From NCBI GenBank assembly GCA_029834535.1, contig JAQMWT010000359.1:72501-136500 (forward strand): 64,000 nucleotides of DNA. The letters run 5' to 3'. Below are positions 12,131 through 22,825 of the stretch, in pieces; the stretch's first letter is position 1; every line of letters starts with the position of its first letter. The notes below the pieces were generated by a model. That model had not been told where the DNA came from and ran no database searches. It was given only the letters and a program-made list of their open reading frames with translations. A program made the position numbers and the translations under genes. This DNA is from Chrysophaeum taylorii (lineage: Eukaryota; Sar; Pelagophyceae; Pelagomonadales; Pelagomonadaceae).

Positions 12131-12542
12131 ATGGCTTCTGCTGCTCTGGACGTCGACGCCGCGCGCACAAAGCTGCTGCTGCTGCTGCTGGAAGTGCGGG
12201 ACAATGACGTTTTCGGATGCGCGCAGCGCTTTGCGGCGTCACCATACGGCTGCGAGAGAGATTAAACGCATCACCCAAGCGGAGGAAAAGTCGAAAAATG
12301 ACGCGCAGCAGGCCAGTCTAACTCGACCTCGCGCCCAAGGCCGTCGCCAAACTCAAGTCCAAGGGCAACGACGTCACAAAGATCACGGTCCGCGAGATCA
12401 GCTCCGCTGCTTCGGCGTGGCCAAGCCCAAGGGCGACAAAGCGGCCCGCGTCAAGGCCATGCAGGATGCCATCGAGACCAAAACTGAGGCCCTCAACGCG
12501 GTCCAGTCGGCCGCCATCGGCACGCTCGGCCCGGGCGCCTAG
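12131..12542 (+). pseudogene. Damaged gene with a SAP-like C-terminal segment
   Basis: An ATG at 12131 opens a 44-codon frame (MASAALDVDAARTKLLLLLL) that stops at 12265. Protein-like sequence resumes in another frame (VAKLKSKGNDVTKITVREIS, about 12340-12400) and after a one-base slip as GVAKPKGDKAARVKAMQDAI, ending at the stop at 12540-12542. The helix-turn-helix spacing resembles a SAP or Rho-N type nucleic-acid-binding motif, which is a weak resemblance. Either there are short introns or the gene is broken by about two frame changes. It converges on the gene at 12637-13259. Confidence 0.35.
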
Positions 12543-12636
12543 CCCGACGACGAAAAATCGGCCGGTTCAAAATTATTGATCGGCGCTATTTTACTTTGGC
12601 AAATATATAATGTCGTTTTTTTTTCTTCCCCCAGTT

Positions 12637-13259
12637 TTATATTGATATTATATAGATGCCGCTTTTTGGAAAAAATCGCCTATGCGATAGACAAACTTGA
12701 ATCTTGGAAATGCTCTCGTCGTCGAGCACTACTGCGGCGACGAAGGAGACGCCATCGGCGATTGCGGCTGGGTCTTCGTAGTCGGTGCGCCCTGCCTCGA
12801 GAGGGGGCTCGTCCTCGTCGTGGCTGTTGCTCAGCGTCTGCTGCATGAGGAAGTCGCCGAGCTCGTCGGCGGAGGTTGAGGTAGGTAAAGAGAAGGCGAT
12901 GGACGGTGAGGGTGTAAAGGCGGTTGGCGTCTTGGTGTGGATGAGCTTGTGGGTCTTGCAGACTCGCTCGATGTTTGCCGCCTCGTCGATGCGGCGAGGG
13001 AGTGGTCTTTGGGAATTGCTTGAGTGCCGGTGAGTCGCCAGTCGTCAGCGACGGACATCAATCGCGCCTGCTTGATGATCTCGCGCTCGGTGGACGTCTT
13101 GAATCGCATGTCGGCGGGCGATTTGATGAGTGGCTGCTTGCGTTCGATGAGCGCGCCCCACTGGCCCCGGCGGAGAACGATCTGCTTGAGCGAAGGCCAC
13201 CTCGCGAATATATCAGTGGAGTCTGGGTAGAACCGCTCGATTATATATCTTGATGCCAT
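12637..13259 (-). pseudogene. Unknown protein gene with one frame change
   Basis: From an ATG at 13259 the minus strand reads a balanced protein (MASRYIIERFYPDSTDIFAR ... MSVADDWRLTG). Near 13000 the protein-like frame changes, and it continues as RIDEAANIERVCKTHKLIHT ... ADGVSFVAAVVLDDESISK to a stop at 12637. The stretch between has no GT or GC donor with enough room for an intron, so a frameshift (mutation or sequencing error) is likelier. Total length would be about 205 residues. No family was recognised. The acidic middle (NSHDEDEPPLEAG) suggests a linker. Confidence 0.45.
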
Positions 13260-14734
13260 GGCTGTCACAGTAAGAAGCTCACCATATGTCGGCGTGTTAT
13301 GAACGGGTCTACCAGCCGGTTTTTTCAAAGCGAAAAATTGAAAAATACAAACGAAACGATATAATGTTGAAATAATTTATTGATATAAAACGATATTATG
13401 TTTTGGCCCGTTGAATAAAATAAAACGTTTTAACCTGTTCGATACCCGCGCGAATCAGAATCAAAATGAAGGCTGGTTCTTAATCTAAAGTTCACTCCAT
13501 TTGACAAGCTCCAGGTTTTTAGGTTGATTCCTTCCATCCAGCGAAGAATCCCGTATGAATAAGATGTATGGTAATTCTTTTCGAATTCTTCGAATTCTTT
13601 GAGAGACATGTCGACTCTCATCACAGGGTTGAGGATTGTTGCTGATGGTGACGTGGAATGCAAGAATGTTGACGTGGTTGGAGGACGGCACGTGCTGGTG
13701 GCCTCCTTCGGGGGGGCTGGCTACCTTGTGCGACCCAAGCTGGCACTGTGACTGGGACATCTCGATGTGGGGACGGCAGCGGGCTATCGTCCGGCGGTGA
13801 CGATTCCACGGCGGCGCACGTGTTCCACACGCTCAGGATCCGCGACACAAGGGCTTCGACGGCTCCACAACGGACCTTCGACCAGTTTTCGACGTGTATC
13901 TCGAGCGCGTGTGCCGTCGAGCGAGTGCAATAAAAAATTATTCTCCTCTCGACCGCGCTCACGGGCTGGCCGTCCCTACGGCTCAATTTCATCTGCGCGC
14001 CCGCTCCTCTTCGGGAACGACGTATTCTTCTTATTCGAGGCCCCGCTCTCTAGCAGCGCCTGCTGAAGCAACCCACCGAAACCGCCGCGTAACTTATATG
14101 ACATCACACACCTTCTGAAAGTACGATGTCACCGCAATAAACACCATCCTATACAATCCGCCATGCAAGTAACAGCCACCGCGCCGGAGGAAGTCTAGAG
14201 CGTGAGCACCGACCCAGGCTCTCCCGTTAGTGGTGGAGTAAGTGACGAAATCCCCCCCCGCATTATCGGAGGATCGAGATTGTCGCAGGCGGAATGTCTG
14301 GTTCTCCGCCGAGATGGTCAGCGGTCTCGGCGTTGGTCGCAGAGGTGGCAGCAGTTCTAACGCACAGTCCTTGGCAAGGAGGTGGGTGCTTCCTGAAACT
14401 TGTATCCCCAGGCTGGTGAGTGGAGTGAGTGGTGGTCACGACATGCGAGAGAACAGCACGAGACAGAAGAGCCTCAAGCCGCTTAATAAATTATTCGCCA
14501 CAAGCCGTGTGACGTGGTGGTCCACACAGGACGACGACGACCATATGAGGTGTCAAAGGCAGGCGGGAGTCGCTGAGCGACTTGTTGTTGTTGTTGTTCA
14601 CACGATCTCCGTTGAACGGTCCACTAGTAAATTAGATGTATTATACCTTAGTAGTAGTAGTAGTAAAAAGCTGTCGTTCGTGGTTGAACCGAAACGCTAC
14701 GTCAGGTGTTGTGAACTTTATTCTATGTCGCGGC
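13260..14734. other. Spacer with coding-like fragments
   Basis: Minus-strand stretches such as MRVDMSLKEFEEFEKNYHTS near 13600 read like protein but sit in short, unlinked frames. No gene can be supported. A GTA triplet run at about 14651-14666 lies shortly before the histidine kinase start. Confidence 0.3.
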
Positions 14735-16552
14735 ATGGAAGAAGGTAAATCACACAAGAAGGCGAAGAGAGACGTGCTGGACGTGTTCGAGAGGAGCCAG
14801 CACCCCGTGGCCGTGTGGGGGTCGACCAGGGTGAAGGGGAATCCCGCCTTCGAGGAGCTCGTTGCCAAGCTCGGGGACGGGGACGGCGATTGCGCGTGCG
14901 AACGGGTTGACGACGACGACGACGACGACGACGTGTTTGAGAGGACGGGGCACTTGCTGGTGGTGATAGGGGTTCGACGCGCTCCTTTGTTGCTGCGGCG
15001 GCTCGGGGGGTTCGATGACGACACTCTTCTGTACGAGGTCGAGGCGAACTGCCTCGCGTACTACCGGAGGTGCGACCACGCGACCGTCGACGGAAGCTGG
15101 TTGTGGTTCGTAAAGCAAAATCTGGAACACATGGATTCGCGGTTTTGGCGATGCCTCGGGTTTACGGGTGATGACCTTCCCGAGCACGTGCCTACCTCGT
15201 GGATATCGCGGCTCAAGTTGGACGACGACAAGAAGGCCAAGTCGGCCTTCGAGGAGCACGCGAGGACGAGAGGCAGGGAGCCGTACTTTTGCGTGGTCAG
15301 GTACGAAGAAGCCAAACAACAACCCGTGGTTGTTTTTTGCCGCGGCGAAACCGTGATCTGGGACGAACGCGATGGGTCGCCCCTGATGATGACGGGAGTT
15401 CACGTCAACGTAACGGCGCTTTACAGGCGCGCGACGGCAAACGTCGTGCGGATGGCTCACGAAATCAAGACGCCGCTGAGCAGCCTGGCCGAAGCGCTCG
15501 AGATATTGGCCGCGGGGCGCCGCGAGAAGGACGAGATGTGGGATGTGTGCACGGCCTCCCTCGAGCAGCTGAAGCACGCGATCGCCGACGCGATTTTGCT
15601 GTCGCAGCTTAATTTGGGGTCGATCGAAAACGATACTTCGCCAGTGTTGATCTCCAAGCTCGTGGAATCGGTGGTCAGGATGAGTCAAGGCCCAGTTTCC
15701 GAACGGACCCAGAGCATCTTGATGGTCGGGGAGGACGCGTGCTTTGAACTTCCCGAATTTCACGTCCGTACGGTCCTCAACAACTTGGTGGGCAACGCGT
15801 CCAAGTACTCGCCTCACGGATCTAAGATCGAGATATCCTGGACTTGGACGGACGAGGAGATCGTCTTTGAGGTTAAGGACAAGGGGATCGGCATCCCAGA
15901 AGACAAGTGGATCCACGTCTTCGAAGAATCCGCGGGGGGGGGACTAGGCCTCGCGACGTGCAAGCGACTGTGCGGGAACGCGGGAGGAACCGTCGAGGTC
16001 GCCGCGTCCGGTCCGTTCGGGACAACCTTTCGGGTACGAATCCGGACCTCGCGCTTGGACTCCCAGAAGAAGAAGAAGATGATGAAGAAGATAATCGTTG
16101 TTCCGACGACGACGACGACAACAGAATCTGCTGCTGCTGCTGCTGCTGCTGCTGCGACAACGCGGGTGCTTTTGGTCGACGACGTCGCGACCAATCGCGC
16201 CGTAGCCAAGCGCCGTCTCTGCAAACTTGGCTGTCAAGACATCACCGAAGCCACGTGTGGAATGGAGGCGATCGACTCCCTCACCAAACATTCGTTTGAC
16301 CTCGTGATTCTCGACGTCCACATGCCCGACGTCGACGGCGACCAGGTCCTGAGGACGGCGAAATCTTTTCCCCGAGAACACACGTATCTCTGGTCCGCCG
16401 CCGGCGACGTTCGCGCCTTGAACGAGATGGCCCGCGAGCTCGGGGTCAACACCCTCAACAAGCCCTTTTCAAAAGCGGATCTCGACACTCTCCGCACCTT
16501 CTTTCAGCAGCAGCACCAGCAGCAGCAGCCTGGACCTCTTATTACTTTTTAA
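14735..16552 (+). CDS. Hybrid sensor histidine kinase with PAS and receiver domains
   Basis: A 605-residue phosphorelay protein in one exon. A PAS-type sensor at about 135-230 starts DSRFWRCLGFTGDDLPE and ends in a PAC-like GVHVNVTALYRR. HisKA has the phospho-acceptor in MAHEIKTPLSSL (H242). HATPase follows with N box LNNLVGNASKYSPHG (348-362), G1 KDKGIGIP and G2 GGGLGLATCKRL. After a Lys/Thr/Ala low-complexity linker (445-475) a receiver domain has DD at 482-483, phospho-acceptor D527 in VILDVHMPD and K576 in NKPF. All catalytic residues are present and no transmembrane segment is seen, so it is probably soluble. Family role: autophosphorylation on His with transfer to the internal Asp. I chose the ATG at 14735 over an upstream frame that lacks domain similarity. 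Its 3' end overlaps the convergent CRAL-TRIO gene by 11 bases. Confidence 0.93.
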   Translation: MEEGKSHKKAKRDVLDVFERSQHPVAVWGSTRVKGNPAFEELVAKLGDGDGDCACERVDDDDDDDDVFERTGHLLVVIGVRRAPLLLRRLGGFDDDTLLYEVEANCLAYYRRCDHATVDGSWLWFVKQNLEHMDSRFWRCLGFTGDDLPEHVPTSWISRLKLDDDKKAKSAFEEHARTRGREPYFCVVRYEEAKQQPVVVFCRGETVIWDERDGSPLMMTGVHVNVTALYRRATANVVRMAHEIKTPLSSLAEALEILAAGRREKDEMWDVCTASLEQLKHAIADAILLSQLNLGSIENDTSPVLISKLVESVVRMSQGPVSERTQSILMVGEDACFELPEFHVRTVLNNLVGNASKYSPHGSKIEISWTWTDEEIVFEVKDKGIGIPEDKWIHVFEESAGGGLGLATCKRLCGNAGGTVEVAASGPFGTTFRVRIRTSRLDSQKKKKMMKKIIVVPTTTTTTESAAAAAAAAATTRVLLVDDVATNRAVAKRRLCKLGCQDITEATCGMEAIDSLTKHSFDLVILDVHMPDVDGDQVLRTAKSFPREHTYLWSAAGDVRALNEMARELGVNTLNKPFSKADLDTLRTFFQQQHQQQQPGPLITF

Positions 16553-17246
16553 TACCAACAGCGAGCAAGGGGTCCTGGGCGAAGTACTTCTCCGCGTCGA
16601 AGGGGGCGTTGAAACAAGCGTCGAAAACCGAGGGGGCCGTCTCGCAGAACACGAGCTTCTCGCGGGTCTTTGGGTCTATGAAAGGCGAGATGGCGCGGAA
16701 GGCTATGCGGAACAAAAGAGGAGCCTTAACGAGGTAAGCCTTGCGAAGCCGTTCGGGATAATGATTTTGCATCACCGCGAGCGTCGCTTTCGAAGTTTTA
16801 AACGGCGGAGCGTTTGAGATCGAATATCCCTCAAAGTCTATAACGAGATTCCAGGACTCGAGATCTGTCTGTTTTGTCGCTGCGACCGCCCGCTCCATCT
16901 GATAGACCAAGTGCATCACGTTCCCGTCGTGGTCTCGAGTATTCTCGAGTCGATTCCGCATCACAACAACGACTTGATCATCATCGCCCAACGCCACGTA
17001 CGTTTTTCCGTTCGTCTCCTTCTCGAGCGTCTCGTGATTTAAGGGAAAGTAATTCCGGCGCCACATCACCGTCTCCAACAGCATCTTCTGCGCCTTGGTG
17101 GCGTCCTGCTGCCGCGCGCGGAGATAACGGTCGGCGCAGGCTTCGTCGACGCTAAAATTACCATCGACGAACCCGTTCTTCTCGAGGCCCACCTCTTCGC
17201 ACACGCGCGCGGCCAGTTTCGCAGCAGCAGCCGTAGATTCCATCAT
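16542..17246 (-). CDS. CRAL-TRIO (Sec14-like) lipid-binding protein
   Basis: 234 residues in one exon. The N-terminal helices contain DEACADRYLRARQQDATKAQ, the CRAL-TRIO-N pattern, followed by METVMWRR-type sequence. The lipid-binding fold follows: ESWNLVIDFEGYSISNAPP (the strand with the conserved D-x-x-G), then MQNHYPERLRKAYLVKAPLL, the signature YPERL..x..N/KAP motif, and IDPKTREKLVF. Known of the family: transfer or sensing of phosphatidylinositol or other small hydrophobic ligands at membranes. The double ATG at 17243-17246 is the first in frame; the frame is open further upstream without ATG. Two telobox-like motifs lie upstream at 17323-17353. It is convergent with the histidine kinase and their 3' ends overlap. 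Confidence 0.9.
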   Translation of the reverse strand: MMESTAAAAKLAARVCEEVGLEKNGFVDGNFSVDEACADRYLRARQQDATKAQKMLLETVMWRRNYFPLNHETLEKETNGKTYVALGDDDQVVVVMRNRLENTRDHDGNVMHLVYQMERAVAATKQTDLESWNLVIDFEGYSISNAPPFKTSKATLAVMQNHYPERLRKAYLVKAPLLFRIAFRAISPFIDPKTREKLVFCETAPSVFDACFNAPFDAEKYFAQDPLLAVGIKK

Positions 17247-17322
17247 CGTTGTCGTCGACGACGACGTCAGAAGAAAAGAAAAATATTCCAAGGATTTTTT
17301 TAACAACCATTACTACTGCTAA

Positions 17323-17353
17323 CTAACCCTGTAGTTTTTACTCCTAAACCCTG
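17323..17353 (-). promoter_or_regulatory. Two telobox-like motifs upstream of the CRAL-TRIO gene
   Basis: On the minus strand the sequence reads AGGGTTTAGGAG and, about 15 bases later, AGGGTTAG, some 80-105 bases before the ATG. The first copy matches the motif upstream of the ankyrin-like gene at 25145 almost exactly. Confidence 0.35.
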
Positions 17354-18284
17354 TATCGGCCACACGAATTATAAAAGAAGACCTTCAAACACAAGTCGAT
17401 GTCGTCATCATCATGCTTCCTTCTTCTTCAAGTATGATGGATGTCATAACTCAGAGAAGAAAATTCGAAATTGAAGAGACCGCCACCGGAAATTGAAAGA
17501 AGGCGTCCTCAACGCGAGCGCGGAGCCGCACTCCAAAATGACGATGTCGAGGCGATGCTTGCCCGGGACGACACGTAGAAGCTGAAGAGGTTTAATTCAT
17601 TAATTAATTAATTAATTAAACCCGTCGCGAGATGTCAAGCTCGAGGCGAATGTCAAATGGCGAGGAGGCTGCCAAAGCTCGCGAGGTGAAGAAGACTCTC
17701 GCAAGCCGAGAAGACTGACTGCTCGTTTGTTTGGAGCGCGAGAAACGGCAGGCGGAGATTTCGCTCGAGGCGGCGCCGCCTCCGTACGATGCTTACCCCG
17801 ACTACCACTGGATTTCCTATTTTCCTGTTCGAGTGAAGGGGCATTGTCAGCATCCTGCAACCAGAGGGGGTCGACGAATTTGCCAGTAGCGATGTCTTTA
17901 GCCTTTATAGTCGTCGACTATGGTCGACAAGTCCACTCGCTCGTAAACCTCGATCCTGCCGTTCATCTGGGCCTCGTAAAAACGCGTTCATTTGAGTGCG
18001 TCCATGCTTCTCCTTTAGGGACACCACCACTGACGTGAAAATTGCACGTGATAATGAACATCATGACACGAACGGCTATTTAACGCAGGTCCTCTTCTCC
18101 TGAAGGTTGCGGCCGCGTGACGATAAGCTGTGATTGTCGCGACGACCATTCGTTGGATCGACCGAAAGTACCCCGTACTTGTTTATCCAAAGCCTTCTTC
18201 CTGTTTTTGTAGTCGTCGCCGATGATCGAGAGAGATAAAAGGTACTCGCGGATATATATTTTGCTCGGATGACATCGGCCGCAT

Positions 18285-18324
<40 letters not shown>

Positions 18325-18538
18325 GGTTCTCGTTGGGACCCTCCGAGCCATATGCCTGGAATCTCCACACGACAAAACATCCCGTCTTATACCCTAGCTA
18401 GAGCCCCCGCGTGCTTGCGAACACCAGCCCTCTCGGCCCCAAACACTATTTTTCCGGCGACAGTTGGACCTTGAGCAGCCGTGCGGGGGCCATAAACCAA
18501 GAGGCCCATAGCACCCTTCATTCAAAGTCTCTCTCTTT
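17354..18538. other. Spacer, with CT microsatellite at 18290-18322
   Basis: I see no supported gene. A TTAA-rich run lies at 17596-17620 and a perfect CT dinucleotide repeat of about 33 bases at 18290-18322. Confidence 0.5.
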
Positions 18539-19109
18539 CTACGTTTCTACTACTTGAGCGGCGAGCGCGGCTAGGAGCCTTCGCGACCCTTCGGCGGTCG
18601 CGATGCGGAGCATTGTAACGAGTAGGGTGAACGAAGTGCCCCAGAGCAATGGCACCACTCGCTCCCGGCACCACAGGGTCCACACCAAAGACCCGACGGA
18701 GGACACCGACAAGACGACGTAGACGACGAAGAAGGCTCTCAAGGATCCGATGCCGCAGCACTGTTTGTTCTTGGTCTGGACACCGTAGACACCACAGAGC
18801 AATACGAGCCACGAGACGGCCACGGTACCCACGAACTTAAGCGACCAGCGCCCCATCATCACCTGGCGCCGTTATGTGCATCGCGAACTGAACTCCTTTA
18901 CGAACCACTTTACGAACTGCTTTACGAACCACTTTACGAACTACTTTACGAACTACTTTACTCACGGGAAAATTGGTCAGACTCGTCGTCAACATCAGGT
19001 CGAGGCCTTCGAAGATTAAGACCAACACGAAGTTCGCAACCGCGAGCCGGATCACCGTCGCCGACAAACTCTCAACCCGATCGGCTTCGAAGACAGCCGT
19101 GTACATCAT
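18539..19109 (-). CDS. Four-helix membrane protein, two exons
   Basis: Exon 1 (19109-18966) and exon 2 (18862-18539) join in phase 0 across a 103-bp intron with GTGAGT donor and CAG acceptor; the spliced product is 155 residues. Four hydrophobic segments are visible: VIRLAVANFVLVLIFEGLDL, FVGTVAVSWLVLLCGVYG, AFFVVYVVLSVSSVGSLVW and VVPLLWGTSFTLLVTMLRIA. No family was recognised. The intron contains five or more 12-bp repeats, each carrying a GTAAAG that resembles a donor site. The start is the first ATG of an in-frame pair; the frame stays open upstream, so an earlier exon is possible. The clean splice joining two hydrophobic frames is the main support. Confidence 0.65.
18863..18965 (-). other. 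Intron with 12-bp tandem repeats (GTAAAG decoys)
   Basis: GT-AG intron of the membrane protein gene. Positions about 18897-18961 hold consecutive 12-bp units of the form GTAAAGTGGTTC or GTAAAGTAGTTC on the minus strand. The true donor GTGAGT directly precedes the first unit. Confidence 0.6.
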
Positions 19110-20021
19110 CGACCCCAAGGCAACCCATGTGCAACGAATTCCTTTTTTTGAAAAAAAACTGAGTCAACATGACGTCATCAGCCTTGGAGAGAGAGAGAGA
19201 GAGAGAGAGATATTCTGACGTTGCAGTCGCATATTTCCCAGGATCATCAGCATCTCTGGTCCTATGCCCCTGCTTCTCCGGAGCAGGGCTGCTGCGCCGA
19301 GGGCGGTCGTGCGACGTGGGAACGCGTCGCCGAACCTCTTGCCTTGGGCTACGACGAAAACCGGGACACATCGAGACCAGCGGCACTCGTTTGAAACAAC
19401 AAGCCGCCGTCGTCGGAAAATCCGTCCGAACCCCGAGGTCGTCACTTGTTTGAGGCCGCCCTGCCCAGAACGCCCAGGGCCTTTGGTTACTCCGCTGAGC
19501 CACGCCTTCAGGATTTTGTTCCGGACCTGGAGTCAGTCTCTGCTTGGGGAACTAAAGGCTGTCCATCGCGACCCGCTACGCTCGGTCGAACACGCATGCC
19601 GCGAACAAGTACTGAACGCTGTCGTTGCGCGCGACCGGTCGAAGAATCTCCGAGGCGTGGCCCTCGACTCGCTGAATTTTGCACTCTTTATTGTGGGCCA
19701 CGACGTACGTCGGGCGAATATTCCGACGGCGGGATTTATTTATTTATTTACCGGCGCAACTATAAAAAGACGGTGCCTGGCGCTGTGCCTACGTCGTCTT
19801 GCGGGTAGCCGCACGAGAGCTTACCGTGGCCGACCGACCGACCGTTGTGGCCACGCGCGCGGCGGCGGGCGAGAAGCTCCTCCACCCACTCGAGGAGAAG
19901 AAGAAGAAGAAAAAAGCACCGCGTCATCAGAGAAAAAAAAAAAGTTTATGAGGAGGGTTTTGATAAAAAAAAAAAACTTTAACCGTCGTCGTCAGTCAGT
20001 GAGTCCAGGAGAGCTAGCGAT
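19110..20021. other. Spacer before the ABCF gene
   Basis: A GA repeat lies at 19187-19211. Minus-strand fragments such as AHNKECKIQRVEGHASEIL near 19640 look protein-like but are short and isolated. GAGGAGGGTTTTG at 19949-19962, about 65 bases before the next ATG, is a variant of the motif found upstream of other genes here. Confidence 0.35.
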
Positions 20022-21935
20022 ATGAGTGCGTGGAAGGAGAAGCGCGCCAAGAAAGCCGAGTGGGCGGCCATGCGCGACATGGAGGGTCTCGATCGGAAGG
20101 AACGAGAAGTGAACGATTCGCGGGACGCGGCCATGGGAAAGGGCGAGGATAAGTTGTTCGAAAAGAAGGCTTCGAAGGCCGGGAAGAAGGCCGAAGCGAA
20201 GGCGCGGCGGGAAGCCAGGAAGAAAAAGAAAGTTGTGGCAGGAGAAAGCGAGGCCGACCGGCTGGCGCGCGAGGAGCACATCATCGCGACGTTCGCGGCC
20301 TCCTCGAAGAGCAGCTCGCGAGACGTGAACGTTTCGGACGTGACTATTTCGTTTCACGGCTCAAACTTGATCGAAAGCACGGGAATTGTGCTAAATTTTG
20401 GGAATAGGTACGGGTTTGTGGGACCGAATGGGTCGGGGAAGTCGACGATCATGAAAGCGATCGCGTCGAGGTGTTTGCCGATGCCGGACGTGGACATCTA
20501 CTTCCTCAAAGAAGAGTATCCCGCGTCGGATTTGACCGCGCTTCGCGCGGTCTGCGACGTGGACGAAGAGCGGAAGAAGCTGGAGGCCGAGGCGGAACGC
20601 ATCGCCGAAGACGAGGAAGCCGCCGATCTTCTCGCGACGATTTACGAGAGACTGGAGGCTCTTGATTCAGAAACGGCGGAAGCGAGGGCGTCGACAATTC
20701 TTCACGGATTGGGGTTCACGTTCAAGATGCAGCAGATGGCGACGCGCGAGTTTTCGGGCGGGTGGCGCATGCGCGTCGCTTTGGCGCGCGCTTTGTTTCT
20801 GCAGCCGACATGTTTAATACTCGACGAACCTACGAATCATCTAGACATGGACGCGGTTTTTTGGCTCGAAGATTATTTGGCCGCGTGGACGAAAATCCTC
20901 CTATTCGTCTCGCATTCCCAGGATTTCATGAATACCGTGTGCACGCACGTGATACGGCTCAACCCGCACACCAAAAAATTAGACTATTATACTGGAAATT
21001 TTGATCAATACGTTTCGGAGCGAAAAATTCGCGAAGAAGAGCAACGAAGAAAATACGAATCCGAGCAGCGGGATATCGCCGAAATTAAGGATTTTATCGC
21101 CAGATTTGGCCACGGCACGGTCAAGATGGTGCGTCAAGCCCAGAGCCGCGAGAAACTGTTGCAGAAAAAGTTGGAGGCGGGCTTAACTCCGAAACCCGAG
21201 AAAGACGCGGAATGGGATTTCTCTTTTCCGGATCCCGGCGAACTCCCGCCGCCGGTCTTGATGGTGCAGGACGTATCTTTTTCCTATCCTACGGGACCGG
21301 AGTTGTTTTCCGCCGTTGATTTCGGCATCGATCTGGAATCGAGAATCGCTTTGGTGGGTCCGAACGGCGCGGGAAAAACGACGTTCGTGAAGTTGTTGAC
21401 CGGCGAACTACGGCCGACCAAAGGCTCGGTGCGCCCGCACGGTCACCTCCGCATGTCCAAATTCACCCAACACTTCGAAGATGTTCTAGATCTCGAGCAA
21501 CCAGCGCTCTCGTGGATATGCGATATGTATCCGAAGCAATTTAATTCAAAAATCGAGATAGCGAGGTCGTGGCTCGGCAGATACGGATGCACCGCCAACC
21601 AGCAATCCATGCCGATGAAGCAGCTCTCCGACGGCCAGAAGGCGCGCATCGTCTTTGCCAAACTCGCCCTCGACAAGCCCCATCTTCTCTTGTTAGACGA
21701 GCCGACCAATCACCTCGACATCGAGTCGATCGACTCCCTCGCCCGCATGCTCAACACCTTCAAGGGAGGCCTCGTCCTCGTATCCCACGACATGCGCCTC
21801 ATATCCCAAGTCGCCAAAGATATCTACATCGTTAACCACAAAGCCGTCACCCGCTACGACGGCGACATCCTCACCTTCAAGCTCGCGGCCAAAAAGCAGC
21901 AACAAACCAAGCTCGCGCAACACGTGCACGGCTAG
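20022..21935 (+). CDS. ABC-F family ATPase, ABCF2/Arb1-like
   Basis: 637 residues in one exon. A charged Lys/Arg-rich N-terminus (1-95) precedes two ABC ATPase domains. Domain 1: Walker A GPNGSGKST (134-142), signature FSGGWRMRVALARAL, Walker B CLILDEPTNHLD. A linker helix region (EEEQRRKYESEQRDIAEIKD) follows. Domain 2: Walker A GPNGAGKTT (about 446), signature LSDGQKARIVFAKLAL, Walker B LLLLDEPTNHLD. There are no transmembrane segments. Known of the family: soluble ribosome-associated ATPases; Arb1 (yeast) and ABCF2 (animals) act in ribosome biogenesis. LSDGQK in place of LSGGQ in the second signature is typical of this subfamily. All nucleotide-binding motifs are intact. Confidence 0.95.
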   Translation: MSAWKEKRAKKAEWAAMRDMEGLDRKEREVNDSRDAAMGKGEDKLFEKKASKAGKKAEAKARREARKKKKVVAGESEADRLAREEHIIATFAASSKSSSRDVNVSDVTISFHGSNLIESTGIVLNFGNRYGFVGPNGSGKSTIMKAIASRCLPMPDVDIYFLKEEYPASDLTALRAVCDVDEERKKLEAEAERIAEDEEAADLLATIYERLEALDSETAEARASTILHGLGFTFKMQQMATREFSGGWRMRVALARALFLQPTCLILDEPTNHLDMDAVFWLEDYLAAWTKILLFVSHSQDFMNTVCTHVIRLNPHTKKLDYYTGNFDQYVSERKIREEEQRRKYESEQRDIAEIKDFIARFGHGTVKMVRQAQSREKLLQKKLEAGLTPKPEKDAEWDFSFPDPGELPPPVLMVQDVSFSYPTGPELFSAVDFGIDLESRIALVGPNGAGKTTFVKLLTGELRPTKGSVRPHGHLRMSKFTQHFEDVLDLEQPALSWICDMYPKQFNSKIEIARSWLGRYGCTANQQSMPMKQLSDGQKARIVFAKLALDKPHLLLLDEPTNHLDIESIDSLARMLNTFKGGLVLVSHDMRLISQVAKDIYIVNHKAVTRYDGDILTFKLAAKKQQQTKLAQHVHG

Positions 21936-22462
21936 TAGTAAGTTGTGGGAGTAGGGTGCTAGCATATAAGAAATAATAATAAGATGTCCATCCTGCTCAC
22001 CTTTAAGGGCGTCTGTCGTCGTTCTCCTCCTGCCCTGCGGAGGCAGAAAGCAACTTCGTCTTCTTCTTGTTCCAAAGAGCCGAGGGATGATTTTTTTTTT
22101 TTTTTTAAACGGTAACCATCAGCTCTGCCGCTTCCTGTCTGTCGTAGGGGAGAAATATATGTATGTTCCGGTGGAGACAAGATGGTTGTTGTCATCAACA
22201 CTGCAGCCGGGAGTAGGGTCATCACCGCTTTGAGCCTGGTGGTATCCGAGCACACACTGCGTGGAGATCATCACGATTAAGGACGGGCGGCGCTAGATGA
22301 ATTATGGTTAAACTCCGTCAGCATACAATCTTCTCCTGTCGTCGATGCGTCCCAGCGTATCGCGCCGACTACAGTCTCTTCGGAAAAGCTGCGTGTCCTT
22401 TCTACGCCGCTAAGACCTGAGGCGCTGCCTCAAGTCTCTCGCTCGATGAAGGGAAGCTCGTT

Positions 22463-22825
22463 ATGGCCGACGCACAAGCCGCCAATCCTGAATATAAGGT
22501 CCTTCGCGGCACGACCACAAACACCCAGCTGACGGAGTTGTGTGTTCTACTCACTCACTCACTCTTTAGGGGTTGACGCGACCGTCGTAAAGGAGGACGA
22601 GGCCCTGGCGGCGGCTCCTGCGTTCGTGACAACAAACGGTCTTTTAATTGGCGATATGTCGACGAGAAAGACTCATCAAAGAGTAAAGTCGGTCCCAGCT
22701 CCATCTTTGCGACGATATTATGTCGTTCGGATGTCTGTTTCCAGTATTCAACGCCGACGCAATGGAGAGCGTACGGCATCACATATCAACCAGGAAACCA
22801 GTCGACAAGACTGGTGCCTCTTTTA
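22463..22825 (+). pseudogene. Decayed coding region, unknown family
   Basis: ATG at 22463 opens MADAQAANPEYKVLRGTTTN and runs to a stop in a CTCACT-rich stretch. After a TTTAG that could be a splice acceptor, protein-like sequence continues as GVDATVVKEDEALAAAPAFV. Another frame reads MESVRHHISTRKPVDKTGAS near 22760. This is a gene with unmodelled introns or a relic. Its family is unknown. Confidence 0.3.

Noticed and set aside
14750-15916. 388-codon minus-strand frame opposite the histidine kinase
   Set aside because: Antisense shadow of a gene whose catalytic motifs are all on the plus strand.
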